Shown: positions 33,901 to 46,574, counted from the first letter of the stretch. The stretch: DNA of 64,000 bases from Ailurus styani (GCA_002007465.1 LNAC01000032.1:8796519-8860518), one strand, 5' to 3'. A program made the numbers and translations. The notes: generated by a model not told the origin, from the letters alone.

Positions 33901-35260
33901 TGGATCTTGTACTTAATGATCGCCTGATACATAAACTGCCTGTTGGAATAGAAGAACACACTGCTTTCTCTCTCCAAGTATGACTTTTAAATCCACAAGG
34001 AGGAAGCCTCCACAAAATGGCGTAAAAACTCTTTGAGGTAAAGCAAACCTCAGTCCTGGATTCTGCTGTGAATACACTTTATCTAATCATAATAACGTAA
34101 GATATGTTCATATGTTCTCAATTTTGGAACTATTCAGTAGACAGAATTTAGGGTTGAACCCAAACTTAGAAGATTCAAAATAATGGCAGAGTTGAAGTAA
34201 GTTATGGGATGAGGGAAGGAGGAGAAGTGAGAAATGCAGTAGGGAGACTAATGCCTGTATTTCACACAAGGAGAAAGAGACACGGTCGAAGTTAATGGAA
34301 AGAAGAAGAGGTTCAATTATATTTATTTAGGTTAAAAAGAAAAGCAATAAAGCCACCGAAGAGTGATACAGGTTATTTAGCCTGGGAGGTAGTATTCATG
34401 AGCTAAATTCTCTTGCTCATAGCACGGGGTCAATTAGCCACTACCTACAGAAAAAGATGTAAGTTTATTATTTACAGTTGTAGTGATGAACCCCAGAAGA
34501 GCTGAAAACAGAAATAGTTAAGGTCATTATCTCTAGCTGGAATCTGGGGCAGAGAGTAAAAGGTAAATCTCAGTTTAGGCTCTGCAAGAGCTTTACCAAA
34601 TAAATACTACATATATATTTTTTCTCCTTCAAAAAGTAATAAAACAAATATGCATATAATTTTACTGTCCATATATTAAAAGGTAAAAAATCCCACTTTA
34701 TATATGTAATAGCAATTTACAAAAAATTTTACTGAAATTATGATTCCACTTGTCACAACAACCTCTTGGATAAGTTGGGCCCCTATTGTTAATTTTCTCC
34801 TTCTTTAAAATATGGAAACACATTGTTGGGGCCCAGCAAGATAATTTATTACTAGAGAACATGCAAACTGTTTGAAAGTGGCCAAGAAAGCCTTGGCTTT
34901 AACCCAGGTCTTCTGACGTTAGTTCGTATCCATTTCCATCAGGGAAGCTGACATTTTTTGCTTTCCCTAGACTTGAAAAGTTAGATGGCCTGCCAGCCTC
35001 ACCTGGACTTACCAAAAATTGTCATTATGTTAACAAGAAGTCATTCAGTCACCAAAAACTTAAGAGCAAGTTATTTTTTTCAACATATTAGCTTCATGAG
35101 AAAATTTTTTTAAAAAGAATTTAACAGGTATATATTTGGAGACACATGATCAGAATGTTTTGGGCTAATGGAATTATTAAAGCTTCCATATTCATATTCA
35201 CTGACACCTAAGCAGATTATGTCACTAGACCCACAATCCTATGACAATTTTTCTAAAGTT
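30950..35260. other. Intergenic: mostly unique, non-coding
   Basis: No gene was recognised. A GT/GA microsatellite lies at 31772-31822, an L2-like stretch near 32565-32670 and poly-T runs near 33200. The longest open frame (31710-32096) spans the microsatellite and has no protein signature. Confidence 0.55.
31772..31822. repeat. (GT)n(GA)n simple repeat
   Basis: Interrupted GTGTATGTGTGTGTG followed by AGAGAGAGAGAGAGA and a CACAGACAGAGAGAG tail. Confidence 0.9.
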
Positions 35261-35264
35261 TAAG

Positions 35265-35605
35265 CAATGCTATTCAATAGAAATACGTGAGCCAGGTATG
35301 TTATTTAAATTTTCCTGGTAGTCACATCAAAAACTAGAAGGAAACAGACAAAACTAATTATTTTAACATACACATACAAAATATATTTTTTAAAACTGTA
35401 AAAGAAATGCATTTTTTTTCCAAATGAAGTCTTTGAAATTTGGTGTGCATTTTACACTTATAACCTATCTCAGTTCAAATTCACCGCATTTCAAATGCTC
35501 GAGATTCAGATGATCAAATGAGGGAGATTTCCTGACCTAAACAGAGCCGCTGTGTTTAATGGCTACCAACTAAGTCCAAATAGTGTAGAGATCCCTGTCC
35601 TGGGA
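35265..35605 (+). mobile_element. DNA-transposon-type repeat fragment
   Basis: It starts CTATTCAATAGAAATACGTG AGCC and continues AAATTTTCCTGGTAGTCACA, GAAGTCTTTGAAATTTGGTG, GCATTTTACACTTATAACC, TCACCGCATTTCAAATGCTC and TTTAATGGCTACCAACTAAG. This is a well-known ancient mammalian repeat with DNA-transposon layout; I do not commit to a family name. Confidence 0.6.
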
Positions 35606-35940
35606 TTTAGTAACTCCAATATCCAAAACTGAAAAGTGGAATAAAAAGATAGAGCAATACTTTAAAATATCAAGAGTTCAGAGCCAGGACTTAGTGATGA
35701 GATCAAATGTTTGTCAAACTATCCAATTAATTCTTCAAAATGAAGTGTCGCCTGTATCATTTTATAAATAAAAACTATCTTAAATTATCCATCAGTTTCC
35801 CTGCTAGACATTCCCACTCTAATTTTCTTCTTGCAAAATATTACCACCAGGTTTTTAAATTTAATGTCCTACACGTAAGCTCAGCAGCTATTTGTGCTTG
35901 ATATCCATAGTGAGATTATTATCAAGAGTACAGTTAAGGA

Positions 35941-36134
35941 GGGCGCCTGGGTGGCTCAGTGGGTTAAAGCCTCTGCCTCCGGCTCAGGTCATGATCTCAG
36001 GGTCCTGGGATCGAGGCCCGCATCGGGCTCCCTGCTCAGTAGGGATCCTGCTTACTCCTCTCTCTCTCTGCCTGCTTATGATCTGATCTTTCTTTCTCTC
36101 TCTCTCTCTATGTCAAATAAAATCTTAAAAAAAA
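35941..36134 (+). mobile_element. CanSINE
   Basis: GGGCGCCTGGGTGGCTCAGT head, GGTCATGATCTCAGGGTCCT, CCCTGCTCAGTAGGGATCCT and a (TC)n plus A-rich 3' end. Seventeen-bp target duplicates AAGAGTACAGTTAAGGA and AAGAATACAGTTAAGGA (one mismatch) flank it at 35924-35940 and 36135-36151. Confidence 0.97.
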
Positions 36135-36151
36135 AAGAATACAGTTAAGGA

Positions 36152-37347
36152 TGCAGTAGGACAATTTTACCAACCACTCATCAGGTTGCAAATTCATAAA
36201 GAGGAACTACCTGTGACTCAAATAGGGTCATCACTCCCTTGATCATATGCTATTAATGCTTCCTTGTGGCTATTTTCTAATAAAACTGCTCAAAGAACAG
36301 AAATAAGCTTATGAAGAAAAAAAAAGTTGATTGGTAATGATGTGAAAATCAAGCTTAGGTTTTAAAGTCCCCAATCTACAGAGTATATTTAAATAGTTAC
36401 CAGGTGACTGGATAGCATCTGCTAGAGCAGTCATTCTTTGCTAAATTAATAAGTTCGACTCTTACAACAAGGAGGTGCATTAAAGATAACTATACATATT
36501 AGCTGAACATTATCCATAACAAAATATATACATGCTTACAAAGCTCCACACCAACTACATTAAAACTGAAATAATTACATTTGTAAATACAATTTAATTG
36601 GAAAATATCAAGCAAACTCATCAAACAGGTAAATTTATTCAATGGTTTGGCACACATTTGCGTATAAATTTATTTTAATAGACTCATCAGAATATAGTTC
36701 TATTAAAGTACTTTTACTATTATGAAATAATTATCACCTGATCTTGCGAATCTGAAAATCAAAACTGCCCCTTCTAAGTCAAATGCCACAAAATTCTCTG
36801 GTTATGACCCATTACCTGGGATAGCCTGCAGTAATTCTAATGCAGATATGAAATACCTTCCACCCAGATGACAATGCTGGTCAGGCTCTTACCCATTCAC
36901 TCACTCACTCACTTACTTGTGTATTATGTATTTCATTGCTTGTATCTGCATTGAATCCGTGACTCTTTTTGTCAAGGTACATGTAGAATTAGGCAGCCAA
37001 AAAGTCATTATAAATTATATTTTTCAGATCTCTTTTCTTCTACTTGTATTTCTCAACACTTGAGGGAGATTTCCTGACCACAGCAACATATTCTGAAAAC
37101 TCTCTTTTTTGTCCCATCCATTTTATTCATAAAATACACTTAACTTTCTCAAATCTTCTCTAAAGGTTCTCTGAGGAATTCTTCTGCAAGCCCTATCTGA
37201 AGACTTCCCTTTCAGCTCTCCGTCTTAATTCTCTATTACAAAATCCCAGAGTACCGTCCTCACAAAGCCAAAAATCTCCAAAGAGGCCAAGCAAAGAGAA
37301 ATAAATGAAATAACAAGGCCTCTAACCTCTTTTTAAAAATAGGAAAG
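36152..37347. other. Intergenic: nothing recognised
   Basis: AT-rich sequence with a short (ACTC)n stretch at 36896-36912 and no gene, SINE or clear retroelement. Confidence 0.6.
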
Positions 37348-37358
37348 ATAGGGACATT

Positions 37359-37559
37359 TATTTTTTTAAAGATTTAGTCATTCATTTTAGAGAGAGAGAG
37401 CATGGGACCGGGGATGGTGCAGAGGGAGAGAATCTTAAGCAGACTCCCCACTGAGCAGGGGGTCCCATGCAGGGCTCAATCTCACAGCCTTGAGATCACA
37501 ACCTGAGCCAAAATCAAGGGTCGGATGCTCCATGGACTGAGACACCCAGGATCCCCAAA
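37359..37559 (-). mobile_element. CanSINE, older copy
   Basis: An antisense copy: AAAGATTTAGTCATTCATTT, GAATCTTAAGCAGACTCCCC, CCTTGAGATCACAACCTGAG and a head ending GAGACACCCAGGATCCCC. Target duplicates ATAGGGACATT lie at 37348-37358 and 37560-37570. Confidence 0.94.
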
Positions 37560-38164
37560 ATAGGGACATTCAGAATTCAACTACTTTTTGTCCCATTACA
37601 CATCCATTCAATTAACATTTAGCAACTAAAAATAGGTGCCAAGAAACAAAAATGAGATAAAGATCCATGCAATTAAGGGGCTTCAATCTGGTGTTGTATA
37701 TATGTATATGGGGGAGGAGGTTATTGTTATTAAAATAATTCCATCTAAATTTTATTAGTATCTGAATGAAGAAGGCAAATACTGCAAAGGAAGAAGAATG
37801 GGAAAATTGACAGCATTCTTTAAGGTAACTTATGAAAGACGAGCAAAGGAGATATAACCTAGATGATTCCCAGATGGACGGCTCTCTTGTATGACTGGTT
37901 GAATAGTGGTATCAGTTGAAGAAACATAAATGTGAGAGTGAATATGGTAAGTTTAATTTTGAGGAAGCAGAGCTGGTAATATCTATTTACACATATGTAT
38001 AGCCACATGGAGATGCAGTAGGAATTAGAAGCTTGACTCTCAGGAGAGATATCTCAACTGGAAACATAGCCTGAGACATCATAGCACATGCATGGTAGTT
38101 AAAGAAAATGAATACACTGTCTCGGGGAGAGCTCACACAATAGGAATAAAACAGTGGATAAATC

Positions 38165-38343
38165 ACAGGAAACAAACAGAGGGTTGCTGAGGGAGAGAAG
38201 GGTGGCGGGATGGGGTAACTTGATGATGGACATTAAGGAGGGCATGTGATGTAATGAGCACTGGGTATTATATAAGACTGATTAATCACTGAACTCTAAC
38301 TCTGAAACCAATAATATATTATATGCTAATTTAAAAAAAAAAG
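38165..38343 (+). mobile_element. L1 3' end fragment, carnivore type
   Basis: GATGATGGACATTAAGGAGG, GCATGTGATGTAATGAGCAC, TGGGTATTATATAAGACTGA, TCACTGAACTCTAACTCTGA then an A-tail. Same element as at 3145 and 62770, here with a clear poly(A), so probably a severely 5'-truncated insertion. Confidence 0.85.
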
Positions 38344-38349
38344 AATAAA

Positions 38350-40220
38350 ACCGTGAAGAGCACCAACAGTTAAAGGATAGGCAGAAGGAAAATCAAGATT
38401 GAACAGCCACAGGTGACAAGCCAATGGAGGTATCACTAGAATGCTCAATTCCTGAATCAAGCATGATAGTTCATTCTAAAAGATAAGTACTATTTATTTG
38501 ACAGGAGCTCTACTCCAGGCTCTCATCGGATAAATACCAAAAGCCAGTTCTGAGCATTTATAAAGAGATCATTTTAAGCACCGGAAATGTTGGAGAAATA
38601 ACGTAATGGGCATTTTATCTAGGCATTTCCCTAGATTCTAATGCCTGCATTAAGAAAGTTAATCCCTGCATTACTACCATTAGGAAGCAATATTCCTGAA
38701 TCCATCTCATTTTCCTGCAGAAATGCCTTCTTTGAGTGATTCTTTATTGTTAGTTCCTCAACCTTTGTAGATAATAGATACACAAAACTCCATTTTGACA
38801 ATATAGAAGTGTTCTTTGTGAAATTCTAATTGAAAACATTGCCAGATATGTTATCCCATATCCCTTACATAAAGACTCACACAATGGATGCTTTTTTGAA
38901 TTCGTGACGTTGAAGTTTGTTTCTTCTAATGATCTGATATTATTTCCTTCATAGGACAACATGAAACCAACATATCTTCCATTTTGCTGAAGTTATCAGG
39001 ACACTCAGAATTAAACCTACATTAATCCATTAATTTGATGTCTGGTAACAAAAAGATTTACCTTGCTATTTTTGTTTCTTTTTAATTTTTGTGTAAATGT
39101 TTAAAACAAACTTAAATACTTCTTAGATTAAAAAAAAAACAGCTCTGATTTCCCCCAGCCCCTTAATTCTCCCCCACATCTCTACCCCAACAGAACTAGG
39201 GCACCTTTCCATGGTGGCTCCTAGTGGTTGTCATAATTCAGTGAGTGCATGTCTTTCTCGAAAGAAGTCCAGACATGAAATTACATTAAGGAAAAATTCT
39301 GAGCATTATCATATCCTTAGTCCCTTTGACTATGCCCAGTGGCAAATAACTACTACCCCAGATAATGATGAATCCTTGAGAGAACTATCTTAGCACCATA
39401 AATAGTCCCTTTGGGCTGGCAAGTAATTTCCATAACTAAAAGATATGGCAAAATACTCCAATTTTTATATCTCTACCCACAGGACATTTGAACACCTATC
39501 AAATAAAATCTCAGGAACATTTTTGAGTATACTATATTTCTTGATTTAAATATAAAAGTTATTTTAAAATTACCTGTGGGGTATGTGTGTGTGTGTGATC
39601 AACATTTAAATTGTTGTAGAGGTTGTGGCAATGGATGCCACAGCTAAATGGCTGTATGAAGAAATAACGATGTAGAAAACCTAGATTATGCCTAAGGGCA
39701 CATGCAGAGGATGCAAGAAATGAAACCAGCATTGGTTGGGGTGGAATTTGATGTTGAATGAAGTGGGAAAGTTTGGTAAGGTCAATGATGGGGTTTATAT
39801 AAGTTTCTAGAGGTAAGGCCTGCATTTTGAATCAAAGTGAATGACCACTCTTTATGATTTTAATATCCTAATTCTCACATCCTGCTTTCATGAACTTACT
39901 CTTCTTCTCTACCCCCTTACTTAATAGTTTTCCAATTATATTTACTATTCAAGGTTATACGTTCCCTCAATATATCCCTCTTCTGACATCAGCTCAAAGT
40001 CCTTGAAAATCTGTGGTAATGCTTCCCCAGCAATTTCCCTGGTAGTTCATTTTGTTCTATTCCCCAAGTATTCTTAGTTTATGCTTTAATTTTATCTGTA
40101 CTTTTCCTCTCTTGGAGTTGAGCCAGTGTTTTAAGCCATGACTCCAAGAGATACCAAACAAATGCTGGCCGAGTGAAGCAGCAGCAACATGGCTCAAACT
40201 CTAAGTCAAGTGTGCTTCTG
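38350..40220. other. Intergenic: no gene recognised
   Basis: Mixed unique sequence. The stretch 39880-40100 may be an L2-like remnant. The ORF at 39211-39393 has no family resemblance. Confidence 0.5.
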
Positions 40221-40223
40221 ATC

Positions 40224-40226
40224 ACA

Positions 40227-40272
<46 letters not shown>
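40224..40272. repeat. (CA)n microsatellite
   Basis: About 22 CA units, almost pure. Probably polymorphic. Confidence 0.98.
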
Positions 40273-40274
<2 letters not shown>

Positions 40275-40639
40275 CTCTTTCCATAAGTAAGCAATTCCCT
40301 CAGCACTTTCTCTTCTAACCTATCCAATGCTATTTTAAATCCATTTCCTTGAAGGAAGCTTTATCCAGTTATATAACTCATATCCACATGTACTTCTCAC
40401 ACTCACTTAGCTAACAGTCCTTATCACTCTGGTTTATGGTCCACCACCCTTCTGAATCTAGTACCATTCATGCATTCTAGGGAAAATTATCCTCAGTGAC
40501 CCATAGGTAACTGCATTTTCAAGACCTTTTCCAGTTAGCCTTCACCCTCTTTTTTCAATCACATTTTACTACATATAATTCCCTGACTGTTCTAGACCCT
40601 GGATATTACTACGTTCCCCAGAAATCCTCTTCCTCTTAG

Positions 40640-40915
40640 ATCTTCATCCTTCAGAACACTTAGCCTTATGATCTTCTCTAAAGACCCCATAATATAACTT
40701 AAATGTCACTCCTTCTGTATCTCATTGAACATTTTACATTACTTTATTATATCTCACAGTATGTTATAATTACTCTTTCTATAAAAATATATTTGTACAT
40801 TGAAACTGTGCTCTTAATATTTATATAGCCACCCCAAATCCCTAGCTGAAAAGAATTCTATCATGCCATAGTGCTAACCTAAGTAGACACTCAATACATG
40901 TGTGTGAAAAAAATG
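40640..40915 (+). mobile_element. L2 3' end fragment (probable)
   Basis: TTAAATGTCACTCCTTCTGT, ATCTCACAGTATGTTATAAT and AAGTAGACACTCAATACATG are placed as in L2 3' ends, which end in a similar 'ACTCAATAAAT' word. Divergence is high. Confidence 0.5.
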
Positions 40916-40988
40916 AAAAAAAGTGATTGATCTTAATATAATTTCCTACATATCAGAATTTCCAAATCAACTTCTTAGCTTCTGTTAT

Positions 40989-41193
40989 GTTTTTTAAAGA
41001 TTGTATTTATTTCTTTATTTGACAGGGGGAGATAGAGAGAGAGCACAAGTGGGGGGGAAGAGCAGAAGGAGAGGGAGAAACAGACGCCCCGCTGAACAGG
41101 GAGCCTGATGTGGGGCTCAATCCCAGGACCCTGAGAATGTGACCTGAGCTGCAGGCAGCCGCTTAACCAACTGAGCCACCCAGGCACCACTAA
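40989..41193 (-). mobile_element. CanSINE
   Basis: An antisense copy: TTTTTAAAGATTGTATTTAT, GACAGGGGGAGATAGAGAGA, TGAACAGGGAGCCTGATGTG and head GAGCCACCCAGGCACCAC. Target duplicates TAGCTTCTGTTAT lie at 40976-40988 and 41194-41206. Confidence 0.96.
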
Positions 41194-41206
41194 TAGCTTC
41201 TGTTAT

Positions 41207-43028
41207 ATACCCACATTACTAAGTAGGAAGAAAATAAAATTGGCACTAGAATTTAATGAAACCAACCTTAAAAGTCAAGCCTCATTTAGAAATTTATTCT
41301 AACTAATTGTCCTAATAACCCAGTCATGTAACAATGGTGACATTCATCCATTTATGAAGTGAATTATGTATTGAGCACCTAGGGTATTCCAGACACTGTG
41401 AATATGTCAGAAGCAAAATGACAAACCCGACTGCCACTTAGAAGTCAAAGAAAAGGATGAAAACTCATACAATTGCCTAAAATTAGAATTAAAATGATGA
41501 AATGAGACCGGGAAATACAACTATTATCCCACATGTATTTTGCTTCTGAAAAAGAAGCAGATCTGTTGTTCTGCAAAAGTTAGATAACGGAAAGAAAAAT
41601 ATCTTTCTATTTCCTCACTGTTTGTTCCACTCAGAAGGATAATATGAACCAACCAACACATTGAGCATGAAACCTGCTGCTGTGTGGATTCTATTTTTTT
41701 TTTTTTTCGAGGCAATCGAGATGATATTGTCATGCTTCTCCTTCCCCCAGGACATCATACACCTCTTTCTATATCCATCTAGAGAATGCAACACTCAGAA
41801 AAACTAGCCAGAAAGTAGGAGCAGGTCTTAACCACAGGCATGGAAAGAGCTGGAGGAGTAGAATATTCTGAGTACTACTTTTTTTCCACCCAGTTCACTG
41901 ATTCAATTCATTACAAAAGGAAGTTGGGTGGGGAAGTTCAAGAAGGGGTATCACATGTTGAACTTCAATAGGGTTGCATTAGGCAAAAGGCTTTCGAACT
42001 CCAGAAATGGAAATAAAGATTACGTGCATCAATTTGCTCTTCTCTTGTCATGCACCTAAGATGGAACCGACAGAACAAATACCCAAATGGTTGGTGAGTG
42101 AGGTCAAAGGCAATCCATATACTGTATTTGTTTATAAACACCAGATACAGATCTATTCCTTCAAGGAAGAGACAACAACAGGCAAGTTAAAGACATCTTA
42201 CGCAGGTCAGGAGAACAGAGCATAATGATGAAGACTCAGAAGAAGAGTATAAGTCTGAAAGGGATCCACCACAAGAATCAGGGGTAAGCTGCAAAAGAAT
42301 GTAATCTCTATGTCATGGAGAAACCCACATGACAGCACACGTTAAGGTTAAGCACATGAGCAGGGCAGCACGTGAGAGCAAGTGTTTTGAAGATTCCAAG
42401 GGAACCAAATATAATAGAAGGATTTAAATTTTCTTTGGGGGCAATAAAGAATAGGGGGGAAAAAAAGAGGGAGAAGACAAAATATGAGAAAAGGTCTATA
42501 AATGAACACAGAAGATGTATTATTTTAATTAGAAAAAGAAAACCCATACAATTAGGAGACTAATAAATTTTAAGATCCTGATAAAATGAATGACTTTATA
42601 AGGAAATATAAGTAGCTTAGACTTACTCAAGAAGAAGTAAAAACCTGAAACTGCCAAGTGTATACTTGTGTATACTGTCATCTTGCATAACCAACCAGGG
42701 ACTAAAACAGGTGTGAATTCACTGCAAGGAAAGAAATTCTCATCCTACTCCCTCACCCAGCAGACCAGAGTTCTCTAATGGCATTCCACACCAAGCCATG
42801 CTTAACCACCCACCATATGTTGTAGACTTGCTCTTGGCTCATCTTTTCCTTGAGTGCCTTGGGAAGAAGAGTGTTGTGGTTTGAGACAGAATTTAGCTTC
42901 TCCTGAGACTCCTTGAAATATACTGATAGCCCAATCTTGCTGTAAGTCTTTAAGGACATTACAGTGCACCCCTTCTCCTTCATTTGTAATTATCTTTCTG
43001 AATCCCCTCTTCTCTTCTCTCATCAAGA
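41207..43028. other. Intergenic: no gene recognised
   Basis: A short L2-like word (ATTGAGCACCTAGGGTATTC) occurs near 41370. Purine-rich stretches at 42440-42545 explain the open frames there. The frame 42007-42225 starts MEIKITCINLLFSCH and matches nothing I know. Confidence 0.5.
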
Positions 43029-43395
43029 TGTATTGGTTTGCTAGGGATGCCATAACAAGATAACACAAACAGGGAGTCTTATACAACAGAAATTTATTTC
43101 ATGATTCTGAAGGCTGGAAGTCCAAGATCAGGGTGCTGGCAGGGTTCGCTTCCTCTGAGTCCTTGCTCCTTGACTTGTAGAGGGCCACCTTCTTGCTACA
43201 TTCTTTGAGTCGCTTTCTGTATATCCCAATTTTTTGCTCTAAAGATATCAGATTGGATGAGGTCTACCTAATAGCCTCATTTAACTGTAATTACCTCTTC
43301 AAAGATGCAGTACCCAAATATAGTTATATCCTGAGGTACTAGGGATTAGGGCTTCAACATATGAATTTTGAGAGGACATGATTCAGCCCAGTGTA
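43029..43395 (-). mobile_element. MaLR-type solo LTR
   Basis: In antisense: TGGTTTGCTAGGGATGCCAT, AACAGAAATTTATTTCATGA, GAAGGCTGGAAGTCCAAGAT, GGGATTAGGGCTTCAACATA, TGAATTTTGAGAGGACATGA. Same layout as the LTRs at 4010, 30595 and 45763. Confidence 0.82.
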
Positions 43396-43519
43396 TTATA
43401 GATGAACATAGCATGAGTTTAGGTTCCCCAGCTGCTTAGCCCATGACCTTGCACTGCAGTGTCTACTCCATTTACTCTGCTTTGTATTTGTCTACATGTG
43501 ACTATGAAAAGGTTGCCTC

Positions 43520-43629
43520 TTACATCTATGGATATCAAATTTCCTCTTTTACAAAATAAAAAATTGACTAGATATTACATCTATGGATATCAAATTTCCT
43601 CTTTTACAAAATAAAAAATTGACTAGATA
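43520..43629 (+). repeat. Perfect 55-bp tandem duplication
   Basis: Two identical 55-bp units, 43520-43574 and 43575-43629, each starting TTACATCTATGGATATCAAA and ending GACTAGATA. I find no mismatch between them. Confidence 0.97.
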
Positions 43630-44284
43630 AAATTTGTGGTATCCTAAAGCCTTAACAGAACCAAGACCTTAAGCCATTGTGTATAAATTCAGTCAGATGT
43701 TACAGTGAGAGGGTAAGATGCCGAAGAAAAAAGTGTGAAAGCTCAACAGAAAGAGACGGCCAAGTTTCTCACACAAAAGTGAAAGCCCCAACCCTCTTCT
43801 CACCCCAGTCTAGAAAGGTGGAGAAGCTGGAGAAAAAGGAGGGTGCATGATACCCCACTCTTCCCTTGACCTCTAAAGCTCCCGAAGATGTGGACTTCTC
43901 ATTTTTCACACACATATTGAGCACAAGATATTATTGTTATTTACCTACCTAACTACATAAATATGTGTTAGACCTTCTCACATGTATTTATATAGTTTAC
44001 AGCATTTATTTGGCCAATGCTATGTTTGTTGTCTACTTTTTTTCACTTTTAACATCTCTGGAAATGGGATGCAGCCTAAAATCGTTTTGGCCCAGCTGCA
44101 GTCGTGGTGGAGCTGGCTTTGCCGGGGCATGCATTTATAAATACTTGAGGGGTGTTGTGAAATTTGTACCAGATCCTCAAAGACAATAGTGGATCATCCT
44201 TTCAAGATGTGCTATCAATGATGCTCTTGATGGCAAAGAGGGTAATATTTTGTGCGCAGAAGACAAAAAATACCTAAACTATTA

Positions 44285-44405
44285 AAAAAAATAAATCTCA
44301 CAATGAGGTGAATATGCTTAATGCCACTGAACTGTCCACTTGAAAGTAGTTAAAATACTAAATTTTACATCATGTACTTTCCAACAATAAAAAATATAAT
44401 AAAAT
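44285..44405 (+). mobile_element. L1M 3' end fragment
   Basis: AATGCCACTGAACTGTCCAC, TTGAAAGTAGTTAAAATACT, AATTTTACATCATGTACTTT then an A-rich tail is the familiar end of L1MB-like elements in sense. The preceding 43630-44285 was not identified. Confidence 0.75.
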
Positions 44406-44689
44406 AAATCAGAAGGCTCAAATTCTAAATGTGAAGGCATTTATGAAACGTACTAACCAATTTATTTCATTTGTATGCATACAAGGGTAGTATATGATAA
44501 AACCTAGGTCTAGATTAGACTAAATAACATCTTCTAGTACGTATAGAATAAAAATGCTCAATGATGAAAAAAGCATTATGTCATAATTACTTGGAAGGGT
44601 TTTTTTTTTCTCCAGTGGTATATGAAATACTGAAGTGTCTTACAATCAATACGTCTTAAATTCAATTAGATATGCTATATAATGAGGTC

Positions 44690-45080
44690 CTACTATGTGC
44701 CAGGCACTGTGGTAAGAAGTGTAAATATAAAGTGAAAATGGGTCCTGCCTTTAGTACATGTAGTTACTAAAAAATATAGTAAGAAAAATAATTAAATGAA
44801 AGATGGTACTATAAGAGTGGAACATATATGTCCTTGGGGCATATCTCAGCAGGGTCCAATCTCATCTGGGCCACCATGGAAATTCTCTTTGGAGAAATGA
44901 TACCTCAGCTAAGACAGAGGATGAGAAGCAGGTAATCGGGAGTGAGGAAAGTATGACCCCCACTGAAAGGCATGGCTTGTGCACAGGCCTGGAAGTAAAC
45001 AGGAGCCTGGCTGTTAGAACTCAGAAGTCCAGCAAAGGTGAAGGAGGACAAGGGGAGGAGACTGAGAGAAAGCTGGAGGG
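44690..45080. mobile_element. L2-like ancient repeat fragment
   Basis: TACTATGTGCCAGGCACTGT, GGTCCTGCCTTTAGTACATG, GTGCACAGGCCTGGAAGTAA and GGAGCCTGGCTGTTAGAACT keep the order of the repeat family seen at 19555 and 20985. Confidence 0.5.
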
Positions 45081-45697
45081 TGGGGCAGGGGTGATCATGG
45101 CACAACCCCATTGTCTTCCCAGGTTACAAAGGCTGCAGGTTGATACTCATGGTGGCAGCTTGAGGGAGCTGTGCCCAGCACTTGCAGCTTGGCTCTTTTA
45201 GGTTGTAGGAATTTCCTCTGGGTCTTTTTTTCGCAAACCACCTATGACCTCTCCCAAGTTCCCTTCACATGCAAAAGTGTTTTGTGTTGCAAGAACTCTG
45301 TCTTAATTTAGCAGTTTGAAAAGACTGCTGTCCAACTGATGCATTAGAAGTCCAGCCCTTTAAGAAGGTCCTAGTATGTTTATACATCAGTCTATTTTGA
45401 AGCTACTGTCTTTTCGGTCATCCTATTATTCTTAAGTTGTCTAATGTCTGAACAAGATGCATCTCTATAAAAAGCAATGTCCTTAAATATATAGATGAAA
45501 TTAGGTTTTCAGCCAAGCAGATTAATCTTTGAATAATATGAGTGTTCTAAGAAATTTTAAATATTATATGTATTATCCTCCATATTAACCACTTACACTT
45601 GACTGCTGTTCAATGTTAGTCTGATTGATGTGCTTGCATAGATTTTACCTCCGCATAAGATAATACAACAGTAGTAAAAACAACCATAATAACGTGG

Positions 45698-46385
45698 GTG
45701 GTTGATTTTATCTAACAACTTGACTGGGCCATGGAGTACCGACATATTTGGTTAAACATTGTCATAGTCTATTCAGGCTGCTAGAACAAAAATACCATAA
45801 AGAGAGTGGCTTATAAACAACAGGAATTTACTTCTCACTGTTCTGAAGGCTGAAGTCCAAGATCAAGGCACCAGCAGATTCTGCGTCAGTTGAAGACCTG
45901 CCTCCTATATGGCCGGCCGTCTTTTTGCTGCAAGCTCACAGGGAGGAAAGGGCAAGGGGTCTCTCTCTCTGGAGTCTCTTTTATAAGGGCACTAATCCCA
46001 TCCCCAAGGATTCCACACTCATGATCTAATCACCTCTGAAAACCCCCACCTCCTAAAGCATCATCTTGGGGGTTAGGTATTTAAACATATGAATTTTGGA
46101 GGGACATAAACATTTAGTCCATTACAAACATTACTTCTGAGTGTGTCTGCGAGTGTGTATCTGGATGAAATTCACATATGAATCAATAAGCAAAACAAAG
46201 AGATCACCTTCCCCAATGTGAGCGGTGCTCATTGAAACCTGAAGAGAATAAAAGGCTGAATAAGAAGGAGTGTTTTCTGCTTGACTATCTTTGAGCTGGG
46301 ACATAGATCTTCTGCCTTTAGACTCAGACACAGATTATAATTTACACTACTGGTTCTCTTGGTTCTGCAGCTTGCTGACTGCAGA
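45698..46385. mobile_element. Older interspersed repeat split by a MaLR LTR
   Basis: Outer parts, 45698-45762 (GTTGATTTTATCTAACAACT, TGACTGGGCCATGGAG) and 46128-46385 (ATCTGGATGAAATTCACATA, AGATCACCTTCCCCAATGTG, TTCTCTTGGTTCTGCAGCTT GC), read as one familiar ancient mammalian repeat that I cannot name with certainty. The LTR sits between them. Confidence 0.55.
45763..46126 (-). mobile_element. MaLR-type solo LTR, nested
   Basis: In antisense: CATAGTCTATTCAGGCTGCT, ACAACAGGAATTTACTTCTC, TTTTATAAGGGCACTAATCC, GGGGTTAGGTATTTAAACAT, GAATTTTGGAGGGACATAAA. The short direct repeat AAACATT lies on both sides (45756-45762 and near 46127-46133), a plausible target duplication. Confidence 0.85.
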
Positions 46386-46436
46386 TACTGGGCTTACTTC
46401 TCAGTGTTTATAGTTGCATAACACAACTCCTTATAG

Positions 46437-46515
46437 TAAATATATATGTGTAACCAGTATGTAGGTATACATATGTATATATACATATATGTATGTAATA
46501 TACACACACACAAAT
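46437..46515. repeat. TA/CA-rich simple repeat
   Basis: Irregular TATATATGTG, ATACATATGTATATATACAT and ATACACACACAC units. Confidence 0.85.
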
Positions 46516-46574
46516 ATATCTTGCTTATTCTGTTTTCCAGGGAGCCCAGACTACTTCAAACGCTACAGAATATA

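Noticed and set aside
35892..36148. Overlapping frames containing [12 protein letters not shown] / [12 protein letters not shown]
   Set aside because: These are translations of the CanSINE head; the same peptide appears at the other SINE copies (for example 26742-26948 and 16478-16717).
43690..43860. A basic, Lys-rich segment starting ATGCCGAAGAAAAAAGTG, considered as a small nuclear-protein retropseudogene
   Set aside because: A stop follows after six codons and no downstream match to any family I know could be established.
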